From Cryptomeria japonica (lineage: Eukaryota; Streptophyta; Pinopsida; Cupressales; Cupressaceae), in the NCBI RefSeq assembly GCF_030272615.1, contig NC_081409.1, positions 26,421,406 through 26,485,405 on the forward strand: a stretch of 64,000 nt of DNA, written 5' to 3'. Below are positions 39,188 to 50,699 of this stretch, piece by piece. Numbering within the stretch: the first letter of the stretch is position 1; each line of letters opens with the position of its first letter. Made by a program: the position numbers and the translations under genes. Under the pieces are notes generated by a model. The model was not told where the DNA came from. It did no database searches and was given only the letters and a program-made list of their open reading frames with translations.

Positions 39188-40688
39188 TGATGAATAATGA
39201 TGAACAATAAATACTCAATAGATACTGAGAGGGGGGTGTGAATCAGTATAGACAAAAACTTCTTCAACAATTTAAATTGCAAAGACTGCACTAACTAGTA
39301 AACAACATCACCGATCTAAATCAAGGCAATGCCGGTAAAACACAGTGACTATAAAAGTCATAAATCGGTAACACTTAGATATTCACAAAACCTAATATCT
39401 CATTTCCACTTCATCCATATGCTTAAAACCTAATATCTCATTTCCACTTCACCGATATGCTTAAACAAGTAATACATCAAAAATATAATGACCACTGGAT
39501 CAGCATGCATTACTGCTTAACAGAAAACACTAAAACATCACATGAAAAAGCATCACACATGACACACTTATTTTTCACGTGAAAACCCAACTGGGAAAAA
39601 CCATGGTGGGGATGAATACCCACAAGTTGTTCTTGAAATCTTCTGAAGTCCACTCTGTTAGGATCCTAGTCTGGTTAAAGACTTTACAACAGGTTCTGCT
39701 AGGAACCGATCCTACTAGAGATCACCCAGTTAAGGGATGACTACATACCAGGTTAAAGGTTAAAACCCTATCAAAGGTTACCTCACAAGAGGATTTGAAG
39801 AACTCAATGATTTTGAGTCACCCTATTAAAGGATTTACAAAAATCCTGTTAAAGCTACCTGGTAAATGGATTTTCCAACTGTTGAAATGATTAGAAGTCA
39901 ACAGGTAATACATTGATCTGATAACAACACTCAATGCTAAGACAGATCCACTTAAGTTCTTATACTTCTGCAATCACACTCTGCAGGTATCTACTCACTT
40001 CTCTAGTCTGGCAAGAATCAAGTATCTCTTCACTTGGATACACACATAACATTTGCCAACAACTTTTCAACAACAAATATCATCGACCTTATAGACAACA
40101 ATTAGGTCGGTAGCCAAAACCTAAAACCCTAAGCATCTAGATTATCAATACACTCGATCCAATCCTAACCATTTAATCACATTGCATAGAGTAAAACAAT
40201 CTTGAAAAAATCTCAAGACGTTCTCCATCGTCCGTTCTTCACCGCTTCTGGAAGCTGATAACCCATCACGCGCTCTCCACTGTTTACTAAGATTTTACAC
40301 ATTCCCGAGGTGGATAGAATCAATCTTCTTCATGCAATATCCTCAAGAAGATTTTTCATGTGCACAAGGCTAATGTGGCAACACGATCTCATCTTCATTT
40401 CAATGCTAACTCATCACAGAATATCATCAGTCAAATCACACATACTTGGAATGCATCAACCGGAAACCCTGAAGCTGAGACTACCAACTGGTAGTCATAA
40501 CAAATGAAACCTTGATACAAACTTTGCATATACCGGTTCACATTCCAACATACCACTTCACTTTCTGCATATACCGGTTCATTCCATCATACCAATTCAC
40601 ACTTCATCATACCGCTTCTCTTGCCAGTTTGCTTACTTTAATATACCAGTTCATACTTTAGCATATTGACATCAATGACATGCCAACA
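39188..40688 (-). repeat. 5' LTR of copia element
   Basis: Matches the LTR at 33,269 over its length, with substitutions, a short internal duplication near 39,420 (AACCTAATATCTCATTTCCA twice) and other indels. Confidence 0.9.
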
Positions 40689-40819
40689 TAAACCTAATGA
40701 AGACAAAGTCAAGAAACCAAGTTGATAAAACAAAACATGTCAAAAGGAGGGAAACGGAGGGAAATCAAACTTCCAACCCACAGCTTTGTCATCCAAGCCT
40801 ATTCACAAGCCTAAACAGT

Positions 40820-40950
40820 CAAAAGCGTGTATCGGCCTTCTTTTGTATAAAGACCGCATATGAGTTTTTTTTATAAAACCGTGTACGAGGTGTTTTTTCA
40901 ATAAGAAGCGTGTACGCGGTTTTAAAGCTAAAACAACACGTACACGGTTC
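40820..40950. repeat. CGCGTAC motif cluster 1
   Basis: Five copies of a (A/C)GCGTGTA(C/T)(A/G)CGG-like motif at about 40,824, 40,853, 40,879, 40,908 and 40,937, that is every 26-29 bp and all in the same orientation. The core GCGTACGC is palindromic and CpG-rich. Confidence 0.75.
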
Positions 40951-40969
40951 TTCCTGTGATACTCCATCA

Positions 40970-41270
40970 TAAAAATATTAATATGTGTGTTTAAAATGTG
41001 TGTGTGCATACATATATGTAAATGTATAATATGTAAAATATGTAGATATTGTAAGTATATATAATATGTGTATGTCATATGTATGTATATGTATATAATA
41101 TGTGTATGACGTATGTATACATATATGTATGTTTATAATATATACATGTACAATATATATAATATGTATGTATGTGTATTGCCTTTTGATAAATTATGTG
41201 TATTATATGTATATGTGTATGTACATGTACATGTATATTTATATATATTGTCTTTTGCTATCATATTGTA
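40970..41270. repeat. TATG/TATA simple-sequence region
   Basis: Interrupted TATGTA, TGTATA and ATGTGTAT microsatellite. Confidence 0.85.
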
Positions 41271-41314
41271 CATTGTATTCCTCTCTCTCTTTCTCAGGGC
41301 CTCTCATAACACCT

Positions 41315-41619
41315 AATGACATCATGTAAGGTCCCTTAGCACACGTATGACCCCTTAAGACCATATGATGTCCTAAAGGGTTAGATGATGTCCTAAGGGG
41401 TCAGATGATGTTCTAACACACGTGGAGACCCATTATGACCCCAATGATGCCATATGACCTCTTCGAACCATGTATAATATCTCGAGGGGTCAATTGGTGT
41501 CTTAAGGGGTCATATGGTGTTTTAACACATGTTTGGCTTAATTAGGACCCCATGTGACCCCTAATGACATCATGTGACATCTCTTCCTCTCCCCCCATTT
41601 TCCTCCCTCCCTTCTTCCC

Positions 41620-41684
<65 letters not shown>

Positions 41685-41905
41685 CCTTAGGACCCCACAT
41701 AACATCACATGACCTTTTAGGAGCATATCATCTCCTAAGGGGTCATACAATGTCTTGAGGTGGCAAGATGAACCATTATTAAAATATAAAAAGCAGTGCC
41801 AATACTGCTTTTAATATTCGACACCTAAGGGGTCATATGGTGTCCTAAGCAATCATAGGATACCATATGACCCCTTATGAAACTATTGTACCTTATGAAC
41901 CATTC
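41315..41905. repeat. GGGGTCATATGRTGTCCTAA repeat block 1
   Basis: About ten copies, on both strands, of TAAGGGGTCATATGATGTCC, interrupted at 41,623-41,682 by a pure (TC)30 microsatellite. The unit contains the palindrome CATATG. Confidence 0.8.
41623..41682. repeat. (TC)n microsatellite
   Basis: About 30 uninterrupted TC units. Confidence 0.95.
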
Positions 41906-42034
41906 ATTATAGATCCCCTTTAGCTCATCAATTTATAAGTAGGAGGTCTTTTCCATAGCAAGTCAAACTATGATATTGCTATCAGGGCTCAAAATATACA
42001 CAGTTGAACCTTGATAGCAATATCATAGTTTGAC

Positions 42035-43345
42035 TTGAACCCTATCTCTCCCTCTCTCTCCTTCTCTCTCCATTCCTCTCCTTATTATCCTCTATTCTTC
42101 TCCCTCCCTCTCTATCTCTCCCTCCATATTTCTCACTTATAAACACACATTATCCTTATTTCTCCCTCCCTATCGCTACCTCTCTATCCCTCTATACCTC
42201 TCTTTATTTCTTTTCTTTCTCACTATTTCCCTTTATCTTTATCTCCATATTTCTCCCTCACCCTCTCCCCCTTCATTTATATATATCATTATCTCTACCT
42301 CTCTCTTTTAATCACTCCATCTCTCTTACTCTATATCTCTCTCTCTCCCCCCATCCCTCTAATTTTGTATATCCCCTTGTATCTATATTAGCCTCTCTCC
42401 CTCTCCCTCTAACTGTTTAGATCTTCCTCTATCTATATCACTCTCTCTCTAAGGTCTCTATTATTGATTTGCCTATCTGTGTCTCCCCCTCTCACTCATA
42501 TTCTCTCCATCTCTATATCACCATCTATCTGAATTTATCCCTGAGCTCCTTCTCCCTCTATAAATTGATCTATCACTCCCTCTCTACCCCCTCTTCTTAT
42601 CTCCATCTCTCTATCCCCATATTATCTCTATCTCTCTCTATCCCATTCATGTTCTCTTTCTCCCTCCTCTATTTATCTCTCTCTCCTGCCCTCTCTCCCC
42701 TTCATCTCCCTACATTTCTCCCCCTTCTCTATCTTCCCTCCTTCCATATTTATTTGTCCATCTATACTTCTCTTTGTTTATCTATCTTTATATTTGTATC
42801 TCTCCCTTTCCCCCTCTATATATCTCTTTATCAATTTATCTCACCCTCTATATATCTTTCTTCAAATCTCCCTCTCCCTCTTCCTCTATATCTCTCTATC
42901 TCTTATTTCCATATCTCTCTCTATCGTTAGCTCTCCCTCTTCCTAGACCTCTATATCTCTATCTATTTGCTTCTCTATATTTATTTCTCTATATTTCTCC
43001 TTCCATTTATTCCTCTATCTCTATCTAATTATCTCTATGTCTCTCTATACCCCTATATTTCTTTCTCTCTCTACCTCTCTCTACATCACTTCCTATCTCT
43101 ATGTGTATCTTTTTATATGTCCCTCTCTCACTATTGCCCTCTCTCTCACTCTATATATATTTATATATTCTATCTTGTCTCCCTCTCCTTATCTCTCCCT
43201 CTCCTTCCACTTATCCACCTCAATCTCTATCTTCGTCTTTATCTCTATCTCTTTACCCCTCCCTCTCTATCAATCTCCCCCCTTTATCTCTTCCTCTTTC
43301 AATATGTATCTCTCTCTCACTCTCATCCCTCTCTATTTCAAATTA
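42035..43345. repeat. 1.3-kb polypyrimidine (CTCTCC/TCTATC) tract
   Basis: The plus strand is almost entirely C, T and occasional A for 1.3 kb. Apparent plus-strand frames rich in Ser, Leu, Tyr and Pro are composition artefacts. Confidence 0.9.
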
Positions 43346-44060
43346 TATAAGATGAGCCTATTAGTAGCGGAGCTTGATTGTCATCCTATTTCTAAGGTTT
43401 TGTTTTAGTATTGTTTGGACATATATAAGTGGATGCATAGTTTATTTGAAGCTATTACTTCACAAAGATATTTTTTGCACATACAACATCATTTGCTAAA
43501 TGATGTGTCAATTGACCTCATGCACTACACAAACATATAAAAAAAATACACCAAGATTTATCCTTAGAATTGAACTTCACAATTATTTGGCATACCCAGT
43601 GCACACCAAGGTGTGATTGGTGGTTATAAACTAGAATAAATGATTCAATCATCTTCCTCTGTCTTGCAAACAATCATTAACTTTTCTTCAGGAGAGTCAT
43701 TGCAACCTATGTTTAATTTTGTACGCTCATGTATTAAATCAAACATCAAATCTATTGAAATTTCTTTCATTAAAGTTTAGTTACCATTAATAAAATATCT
43801 ATACACGTCTTTTAAGAACTCTTATTTATTTGACGTGACTGCAAAAAAGTGAGAATATTTATTTGACATGACTGCAAAAATGTGAGAATATTTATTTGAG
43901 AGCATATCAATCAATCTTATTGCATAATCTAATAAGACAGTTAAACGTAATGGAATTGATTTCCTTGGTATGGCTATAAATTGTCACCCAAACTGTGAGT
44001 TGGAAACCACTTCGTCGTGCAGCTCTTGGTTTTCTGAGAATTGCAAGGGAACAAATTAGA
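43346..44060. other. no recognisable feature
   Basis: Ordinary AT-rich DNA between the pyrimidine tract and the coding relic; it includes a 26-bp tandem duplication near 43,838 and 43,864 (GACTGCAAAAAKGTGAGAAT). Confidence 0.4.
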
Positions 44061-44068
44061 AATAAAAT

Positions 44069-44752
44069 ATGTGCATTATGAAAGACTACCCAAAGCCCAC
44101 TACAGGAGGAGTGTGGTGGCGGGATGATGCACAATGGGTTTTATACCAGGATTAGAATGCTAAGTCTATCAAGGAAAGCATAGCCTCTAGAGCTCTAACT
44201 GTGGATCTTGGGATTATTAGGTCTGATGTTTATCCAAATGTTGACCACTACATGACAAACCTAATTTCAATGCAATAATATAATGTAACGTCAGGTTATA
44301 GGAGAGACATTCATCTGGTTGAACAAGACGATAAATCATCTTCAGAAGATAAAATGACAGAGACTGTCTACGAAACCTCGGAGACACAATTTACTTTTGC
44401 AAACTTTCTCTTTTGATTGTTATCATGTAAGAAAATTCATTGATGAATAATGTGTTTGTGCATTGAATAGGAAGAAGAAGGGTCTAAAGTTGAGCCACAG
44501 GTGCATTACCATGACAAACAAGGAAATCTACAACAATATTCTTCTCAAATGGCTAGACAAATCATAGGAGCTCTTGCACAGATGAAAATAAAATTGGTTG
44601 TCGACATTGATACCCAATTTAGTGTAGATATTGGAAAAATTAAATACATGGATAAGCAATCTGGTAAATGTATGGATATAATTGTGGAGGTTCCAATGCC
44701 TTGGGCTCATTTTTCTCCAAAATCTTTTCATCATAAGCAGGTCAACTGCTAA
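44069..44752 (+). pseudogene. unknown two-exon coding relic
   Basis: One frame runs from ATG 44069 (or 44078) to TGA 44414 with only two internal stops (TAG near 44,153; TAA near 44,274). It includes TTGGVWWRDDAQWVLYQD and later SEDKMTETVYETSETQFTF. A second open segment follows an acceptor-like gaatag at 44,470 and runs to a donor at about 44,741 (KHHQ-type end, GTCAAC); it includes MARQIIGALAQMKIKLVVDI and VPMPWAHFSPKSF. I recognise no family. The amino-acid make-up looks coding, and it may be an accessory or captured gene of the nearby transposon. Confidence 0.45.
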
Positions 44753-44899
44753 CTTTCTTCTTCTAAATTGGATAAGAATACAAAATAAGTTAACAATTAT
44801 CCTTGATCTCTATTTAAGGGATATCCCTAATCATTTTTTCTTTGTGGAATCCCCCAATGGGTAGATTTTGTTTGTAGATTTTATCAGTTGTGCTGGAGG

Positions 44900-44982
44900 A
44901 ACTCAATGATCATAGGACACCATATGACCCCTTAGAACACCATACGACCCATAACAACACCATATGGTGTCTTAAGGGGTAT
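44900..44982. repeat. GGGGTCATATG repeat block 2
   Basis: Three or four copies of CACCATATGACCCCTTA and its complement, directly followed by a pyrimidine tract, in the same order as block 1 and the 42-kb tract. Confidence 0.75.
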
Positions 44983-45290
44983 ATCTCTCCCTCTCCCTCA
45001 CTCTCTCTCCCACTCTCCCTCCCACTCCCTCCCCCCCTCTCTCTCTCCCTTTTCCATCCTCTCTCCCTTTTCTATCCTCTCTTTGCCCCCCTCTCTCTTT
45101 CCCCCTCTCTATTTCCCTCCCTCTCCCTCCCTCCCTCCCTCTCCCTCCCTCCATTTTCCATCCTCTCTCCCCCTCTCTATCTCTCCCCCTCTTTCCCCCT
45201 CTCCCTCACTCTCTCTCCACCTCTCCCCCTCTCCCTCCCACTCCCTCCCCCTCGCCCTCTCCCTCCCACTCCCTCCCTCTCCTTCACATT
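44983..45290. repeat. polypyrimidine (CTCC)n tract
   Basis: About 300 bp of CTCCCTCT-type sequence. No coding meaning. Confidence 0.9.
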
Positions 45291-45302
45291 TTCTTTACTA
45301 CA

Positions 45303-45412
45303 AGAAGCACGTACGGGGTGTTGGGAATATTAACATTGGCCTACTGAACATTTTTAGGGATAAAAGCGCGTACAAGGTTACTAAAAATACCGCATACACG
45401 GTTCTGGGATAT
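45303..45412. repeat. CGCGTAC motif cluster 2
   Basis: AGCACGTACGGGG, AGCGCGTACAAGG and ACCGCATACACGG at about 45,305, 45,364 and 45,389; same orientation as clusters 1 and 3. It lies 300 bp before the transposase-like start. Confidence 0.7.
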
Positions 45413-45720
45413 ACTTTTAGTTGCCCAACAGCCTCAACGATCTCAAAAGAAGTTTTTGAGTTCGTTGAAGGCCCCACTACAACTATTATTGCGCTTCTGT
45501 GACTGTTTTATACCTTGAAGTAATTGATTTTTTTATTTTGCATGATTTCAAATGATTGAATTGTTGTTCTTATTAGTTTGGTCAATTTTATTGTGATTGT
45601 TTAATAGTTTTGATTCAAAAAATTAAGATAATGCTCAATTTTATGGTTATTTGATTGTTTAAAAACTTATGTTTACATATACATGTAAAATGATTCTATT
45701 TAGGACAACCAGTATTAACG

Positions 45721-48592
45721 ATGGGAAAGAACAAGCGAGGAATGATGGAACAACGAGAGGCTAAAAAGGAAAGACAAAGGCATCATATGAAGAAATTATG
45801 TGACATGAGAACAATGGGACAAGAAGGTACATCATCCTCAACATCTCAATTCGATTTACCAAATGAACATAATGCACCTAATGCAATTGAAGAAGGGACA
45901 TTTGATTTACCATATAAACCTAATGCAATTGAAGACGAGACCACATTGAATAATTAATTAAATGATGAACATACACCGTCTCTATTTGATGAATTGAATG
46001 TACCCAATGCATGCAATGCATCAATGTTAACACCTCCTAGAATCATTCGTAGGAAACCAAAGTATCTAATTGACATCGATGAGAATATTTTGAAGCCAAT
46101 GCCCAATAAAATTAATGAACAAACTTGTAGGAGAATGGTTAAAAGAATATGGAAAAACTATTTTGAAAACTTAAATCAAACTGCAAGATGCCAATTAATT
46201 GTTGAAATGATTAAAAATTTGGTTTTTAGAGAGACAGTGAGAATTCTAGGCCTAAGATCATTCGAAAGAACTATTGTGAGAAATCTATTTGATGCATATC
46301 AAGATATTGGTTCAAAATCATGTACTAAAGATTCTAATGTTACTCGACGTGTCATTACATCAACCATAATGAGCAAGAAAATAAAATAAAAATTGTTTGA
46401 TAAGCAAAACAAGTAAGTCATTAAACATTAGTAGAGAAACATTACGTAAAGCATTAGAGAGGCAGGATCAACTAGAGGATCCTAATAATAATTCTCTTTG
46501 GGTGTTCTCGGGTAGACTACCACGCAAAGCCAAGGTTGTTGTTGATGCACTAAGAACATTAATTGAAATTTTTTGGCATGACAACACAAGGTTTTCGCCT
46601 AACCAAAAGAGATGTTGTTAGAAGGCCAATCAGATCTAGTAATCGTGAGCCACATGCCAAACACTATTTGGATATGACTCAAACAAAATTTTATGAAAGA
46701 TTCCTTGAAAAGTTTCCTCAAAGAAGAATTAGTCAAAGATTTTTTGAAATGGGAAAGCCTTTCTATGTTAATATTAATCATGTACGCACCACGTGTTGTT
46801 GTAGGATGCATATTGAATTTTCCATGCACTATGATATTTATCATCATATATGTTGTACTTTGCACACTAACGATGTTTTGCAGGAATGCAATATACAACC
46901 ACCTCCTAAGTCACCAAGAGAATTTATTTCAAGTGTGTTATGTAAAAGAGATGATGGTTGCATTTATTATAAGATGATGTGTTTGAAAGGTTCTTGTGCT
47001 ACATGTGGCGGTTTGCAACATTTGCCAAGATGTCTACATTTGGATAGCACACATGAAATTGGTAAGAAACTAGTATCTTTTGGAAAGTACAAGGCAATGA
47101 CATATGGAGTTGAAGATGGAAAAGATTTTATGAGAATGTTTCTAGAGAAACTAGTTTATGATTACATAATGCATACACATAGAGCTCAGTGGTTACATGA
47201 GCGATTCAATTTATGCAAGGACACATTTCCTCTTGGTACCATTGTCTCTATAGTTGATTTTGCTGAAAATTATACACTACAACCTCAAAATGAAGTGCAA
47301 TCTATGTATTACCATTCTACACAAGTTTCTATTTTTGTACACATATCATTCATGTATGCAGATGATAGCATAGAGGAGGATAGAAAGGTTGTAAGAGAGT
47401 ATTACTTCTACATAAGTGACAATCGTACACATTCGTCAGAGTTTGTGCAAGGATGCTTTAAATTTTTCTATGATAGTTTAAGGGAAAGGAACATACGATA
47501 CAACCAACACTTAATATGGTCACATAATTGCACCTCACAATTCAAGAATGCAAAGATGTTCTATTGGTTGAGTAGGATGCATGTGACAAGCGGTGTACAA
47601 TATTTTTGGAATTTCACTAAGGTTGGACATGGAAAGGGAGAGCATGATGGTGCAGGAGCATGCACAAAAAGAGCCCTAGCTAGAGAAGAATTGAAGTACG
47701 AAGGTGGTGCTAAGTTGACAGATGCAACAACAATTGTGCGATGGTGTAACTTTACAATGGGACCAGGTAATGCAGGTACGTCAATGGTTCATAGATATTT
47801 TTGGTTGCTCATTGAATCTGACATTGAAAACTATCACTTAGATTGTTCTATAGTTGCAGGATCTAGTGACATGCACTCATTTCAAAGTTAAAATGCAAGT
47901 TCATTGATAATTTATACTAGACATATTGTATGTTTTTTCTCTTCATGTATGTATTTTTTGTGGGAAGAATGTGAATCACAAGAGTGGGTTGACAAATGGT
48001 CTTGTAGACCGTTGGTTCCCATTGATACCTATCAAATTCTAGAGCATTGCAGTTGAACCAGATGGAAGCATCAATTGATTTCAATCATGTATCCGACCTA
48101 CTGGAACCCGGTGATTTTTTGGGTAAATTTTATTGCGGGAATTTTTTTTGGCTCATTTTGTTACATCAAACATTATTTTTGGTATTTAATTTCATTCTAT
48201 AATATGCAGGTCATGTGTACGTAGTTGTTGCAGAAGAGAACAATGAAGAAGGAACGAATTACTTTTTGTGTCGTATTGAGCCTAAGAGAAAATTCACAAC
48301 CACAATCATTGATGGAGAGGGTATTGAGTATCCAATTGGGTCTGTTGTCGTGACAGGCACATGGCTTAGGAGATACCCTATCAAGAATTTTGATGTTTGG
48401 TTGTTCGAGGACTTTGAAACACACATACATATTCTTCATTTCTCCAACCTTGTTGTTGAAACAAATATTCTATTGATTAAGTATCGTGGTAGACCTCATA
48501 ACAAAATTTTATGGAAATTTCTTGAATCTGACCACGAGGCATTACTTGACACAATATGGGTTAGAGACAATCCAAAAGGCTCACTTGATTGA
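45721..48592 (+). pseudogene. DDE-transposase-like gene of unnamed DNA transposon
   Basis: Starts MGKNKRGMMEQREAKKERQR (basic). The frame continues past one TAA (45955) to 46389 (INEQTCRRMVKRIWKNY), shifts to 46397-46610 (SLNISRETLRKALERQ, helix-turn-helix-like; HDNTRFSPNQK), shifts again and runs to 47891. Motifs in the last part: CLKGSCATCGGL (metal-binding-like), IVSIVDFAENYTLQPQNEVQ, HLIWSHNCTSQFKNAK and KVGHGKGEHDGAGACTKRAL. This series, D-F-x-E-N-Y, then (S/T)-D-x-C-x-x-Q-(F/Y)-K, then H-G-K-G-x-x-D-G-x-G, is one I recall from unnamed DDE proteins common in cnidarian and insect genomes. The second Asp is His here. Open segments after 47,960, ending in the exon 48,209-48,592 (donor near 48,120, ATGCAG acceptor), may be 3' exons or a second gene. 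Few lesions, so decay is recent. Confidence 0.65.
48209..48592 (+). CDS. 3' exon linked to the transposase-like gene
   Basis: An open exon after the acceptor atatgcag: HVYVVVAEENNEEGTNYFLC, then a beta-rich stretch (GSVVVTGTWLRRYP, NFDVWLFEDFETH) and a C-terminal LLIKYRGRPHN. It joins in frame to MEASIDFNHVSDLLEPGDFL at about 48,061-48,120. No family recognised. It reads like a small beta-barrel or chromo/BAH-like reader region, but that is speculation. No stop inside. Confidence 0.5.
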   Translation, partial: GHVYVVVAEENNEEGTNYFLCRIEPKRKFTTTIIDGEGIEYPIGSVVVTGTWLRRYPIKNFDVWLFEDFETHIHILHFSNLVVETNILLIKYRGRPHNKILWKFLESDHEALLDTIWVRDNPKGSLD

Positions 48593-49084
48593 TTCTACAG
48601 TTCAGGGTACAATGATTTTGAGAATTTCGCATATATCATTGATGAATTGTTCTATATTCATTTTTTGTATATTTAAATGGCAATGACATGATTCGCACAT
48701 ATTTAAATGTCAAATTTTGTAAAAAATCCCATGAGATGATTTGTAACATATTTTTTGTATATTTAAATAGTCAAGAGCTGATTTGTCCATATTTAGAGGC
48801 AAATTTTTGAATATATGTGACTATGTTTTGTGACTATTTTTTGAATATATGTGTCTATGTTTTAAATATCTTAAGGCTTTTGAGTTTATGTGATGTGATA
48901 AGGTCAATCATGACCATTCTTGATTATATCTTAAGGGTTTTGAGTTTATGTGATGTATGCAATAATCATGGAGATTTGTGTTGTACATTGTATAATCATG
49001 GAGAATTATTTGGGTCATTATTGGGTCATGGGAGTCATCGATTGAGTATAGATACAATTTGAGAAAAAATTATCATTATTGTCA

Positions 49085-50690
49085 AAAACGTTGTCAAGCA
49101 ACTTCCAGATTGTGTCAGTAGGGTATGGCTCTCAACATTTTGATGCTTTGGGAGGCAGAACAGGAGCATGCCTAGCGTAAAAATTTCCACTCAGATGTGC
49201 TCATGATTTTGGTTTGTTCCCACCATGGATGAAATCAATTCTAGCCTATCTTGCAACTTTGCATTGCATACGACTAATAGTTTTTGTAGTAGGTGAAAAA
49301 ATGCTACCATTTGAAAATGACTCTAAGTCGTCAAAAACTGAGATAGGCCATTGTAGAAGAGCCTCATGTGACCCTACAGGTTCAAATGGATCAACCATAT
49401 GTGTCCTGGATTGAGAGAAACAGTCCCTCAAAGTTTGACAATTTTTTGGACTTAGGGCACTTGAGAGATCGCTTCGATAGGGTATGGCTCTCGACATTCT
49501 GATGCTTTGGGAGGCACAATAAGAGAATTCATAGCATAAAACTTCCCACTTGGATGCGCTCATAATGTTGGTTTGTGCCCACGAGGATGGAATCAATTCT
49601 AGCCTATCTTGCAACGTTGCATTGCATACGACTGACGGTTTTTGCAGCACGCGAAAAAATGCTACCATTTGAAAATGGCTTTGAGTCATCAGAAACCAAG
49701 TTAGGCCATTATAGAAGAGTCTCACATGAACCTACAGGTTCAAACGGATCGATCTTATGTGTCTAGGATTGAGAGAAACATTCTATCAAAGTTTGACAAT
49801 TTTTTGGACTCGGGGCACTTGAGAGATCGCATCGGTAGGGTATCACTCTCGATGTTCCGGTGCTTTGGGAGGCACAACAGGAGCATTCCTTGAGTAAAAA
49901 TTCCCACTTGGAGGTTCTTGTGATGTTGGTTTGTGCCCACAACGGACGAAATCAATTATGGCCTATCTTGCAACTTTGCATTGCATGTGATTGACGACTT
50001 TTGCAGCAAGCAAAAAAATGCTACCATTTGAAAATGGCTTTGAGTCAGCAGAAACTGAGATAGGCCATTATAAAAGAGTCTCACATGACCCTACAGGTTC
50101 AAACAGATTGATCATATGTGTCCTGGATTGAGAGAAACATTATGTCAAAGTTTGACAATTTTTTGGACTCAGGGCACTTGAGAGATCGTGTTGGTAGGGT
50201 ATGGCTCTCGACGTTCTGGCGCTTTGGGAGGCACAAAAGGAGAATTCCTAGCGTAAAACTTCCCAATCGGAGGTTCTTGTGATGTTGGTTTGTGCCTAAA
50301 ACTAATGAAATCAATTCTAGCCTATCTTGTAACTTTGCATTGCATGTGACTGACAGTTTTTGTAGGAGGGGAGAAAATGCTACCATTTGAAAATGGCTCT
50401 AAGTCATCAGAAATTGAGATAGGCCATTGTAGAAGAGCCTCACGTGACCCTACAAGTTCAAATATATTGATCATATGTGTCTTGGATTAAGAAAAATAGT
50501 TAGTCAAAGTTTGACAATTTTTTGGACTCAGGGCATTTGAGAGATCGCATCAATAGGGTATGGTTCTCAACATTCTAGTGCTTTGGGAGGCACACTAGGA
50601 GCATGTCTAACATAAACCTACCCACTCGGAGGTTCTCATGTTGTTGGCTTGTTCCCACAATGAACATAATCAATTCTAGCCTACCTTGTA
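49085..50690. repeat. five tandem repeats of about 358 bp
   Basis: The landmark TAGGGTATGGCTCTCGACAT recurs at about 49,120, 49,478, 49,834, 50,195 and 50,554, giving periods of 356-361 bp. Copies also share GCTTTGGGAGGCACAA and TGACCCTACAGGTTCAAA. Open frames across it are by-products of the repeat. Confidence 0.95.
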
Positions 50691-50699
50691 ACTTTGACA

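Larger units (their letters stand above)
33269..40688 (-). mobile_element. full-length, inactivated Ty1/copia retrotransposon
   Basis: LTRs at 33269-34755 and 39188-40688, flanked by the 5-bp target duplication TAAAC (33264-33268; 40689-40693). In element orientation (minus) the order is LTR, primer site TGGTATCAGAG, gag, protease, integrase, reverse transcriptase/RNase H, polypurine tract AAAGGGGGAGAT, LTR: the Ty1/copia order. The coding region has many stops and lost catalytic residues, and the LTRs differ by numerous substitutions and indels, so this is an older insertion than the one at 15 kb. Confidence 0.95.

Noticed and set aside
40820-40950. CGCGTAC cluster as a CRISPR array
   Set aside because: Spacing of 26-29 bp is similar, but the repeats are short, degenerate and part of the same tandem unit as the sequence between them.
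42469-43408. Plus-strand frames of 84-153 codons rich in Ser, Leu and Tyr
   Set aside because: Products of polypyrimidine composition, open in several phases at once.
49085-50690. CRISPR-like or regulatory-RNA array
   Set aside because: The 358-bp units are near-identical throughout, without distinct spacers, and the genome is a plant's.
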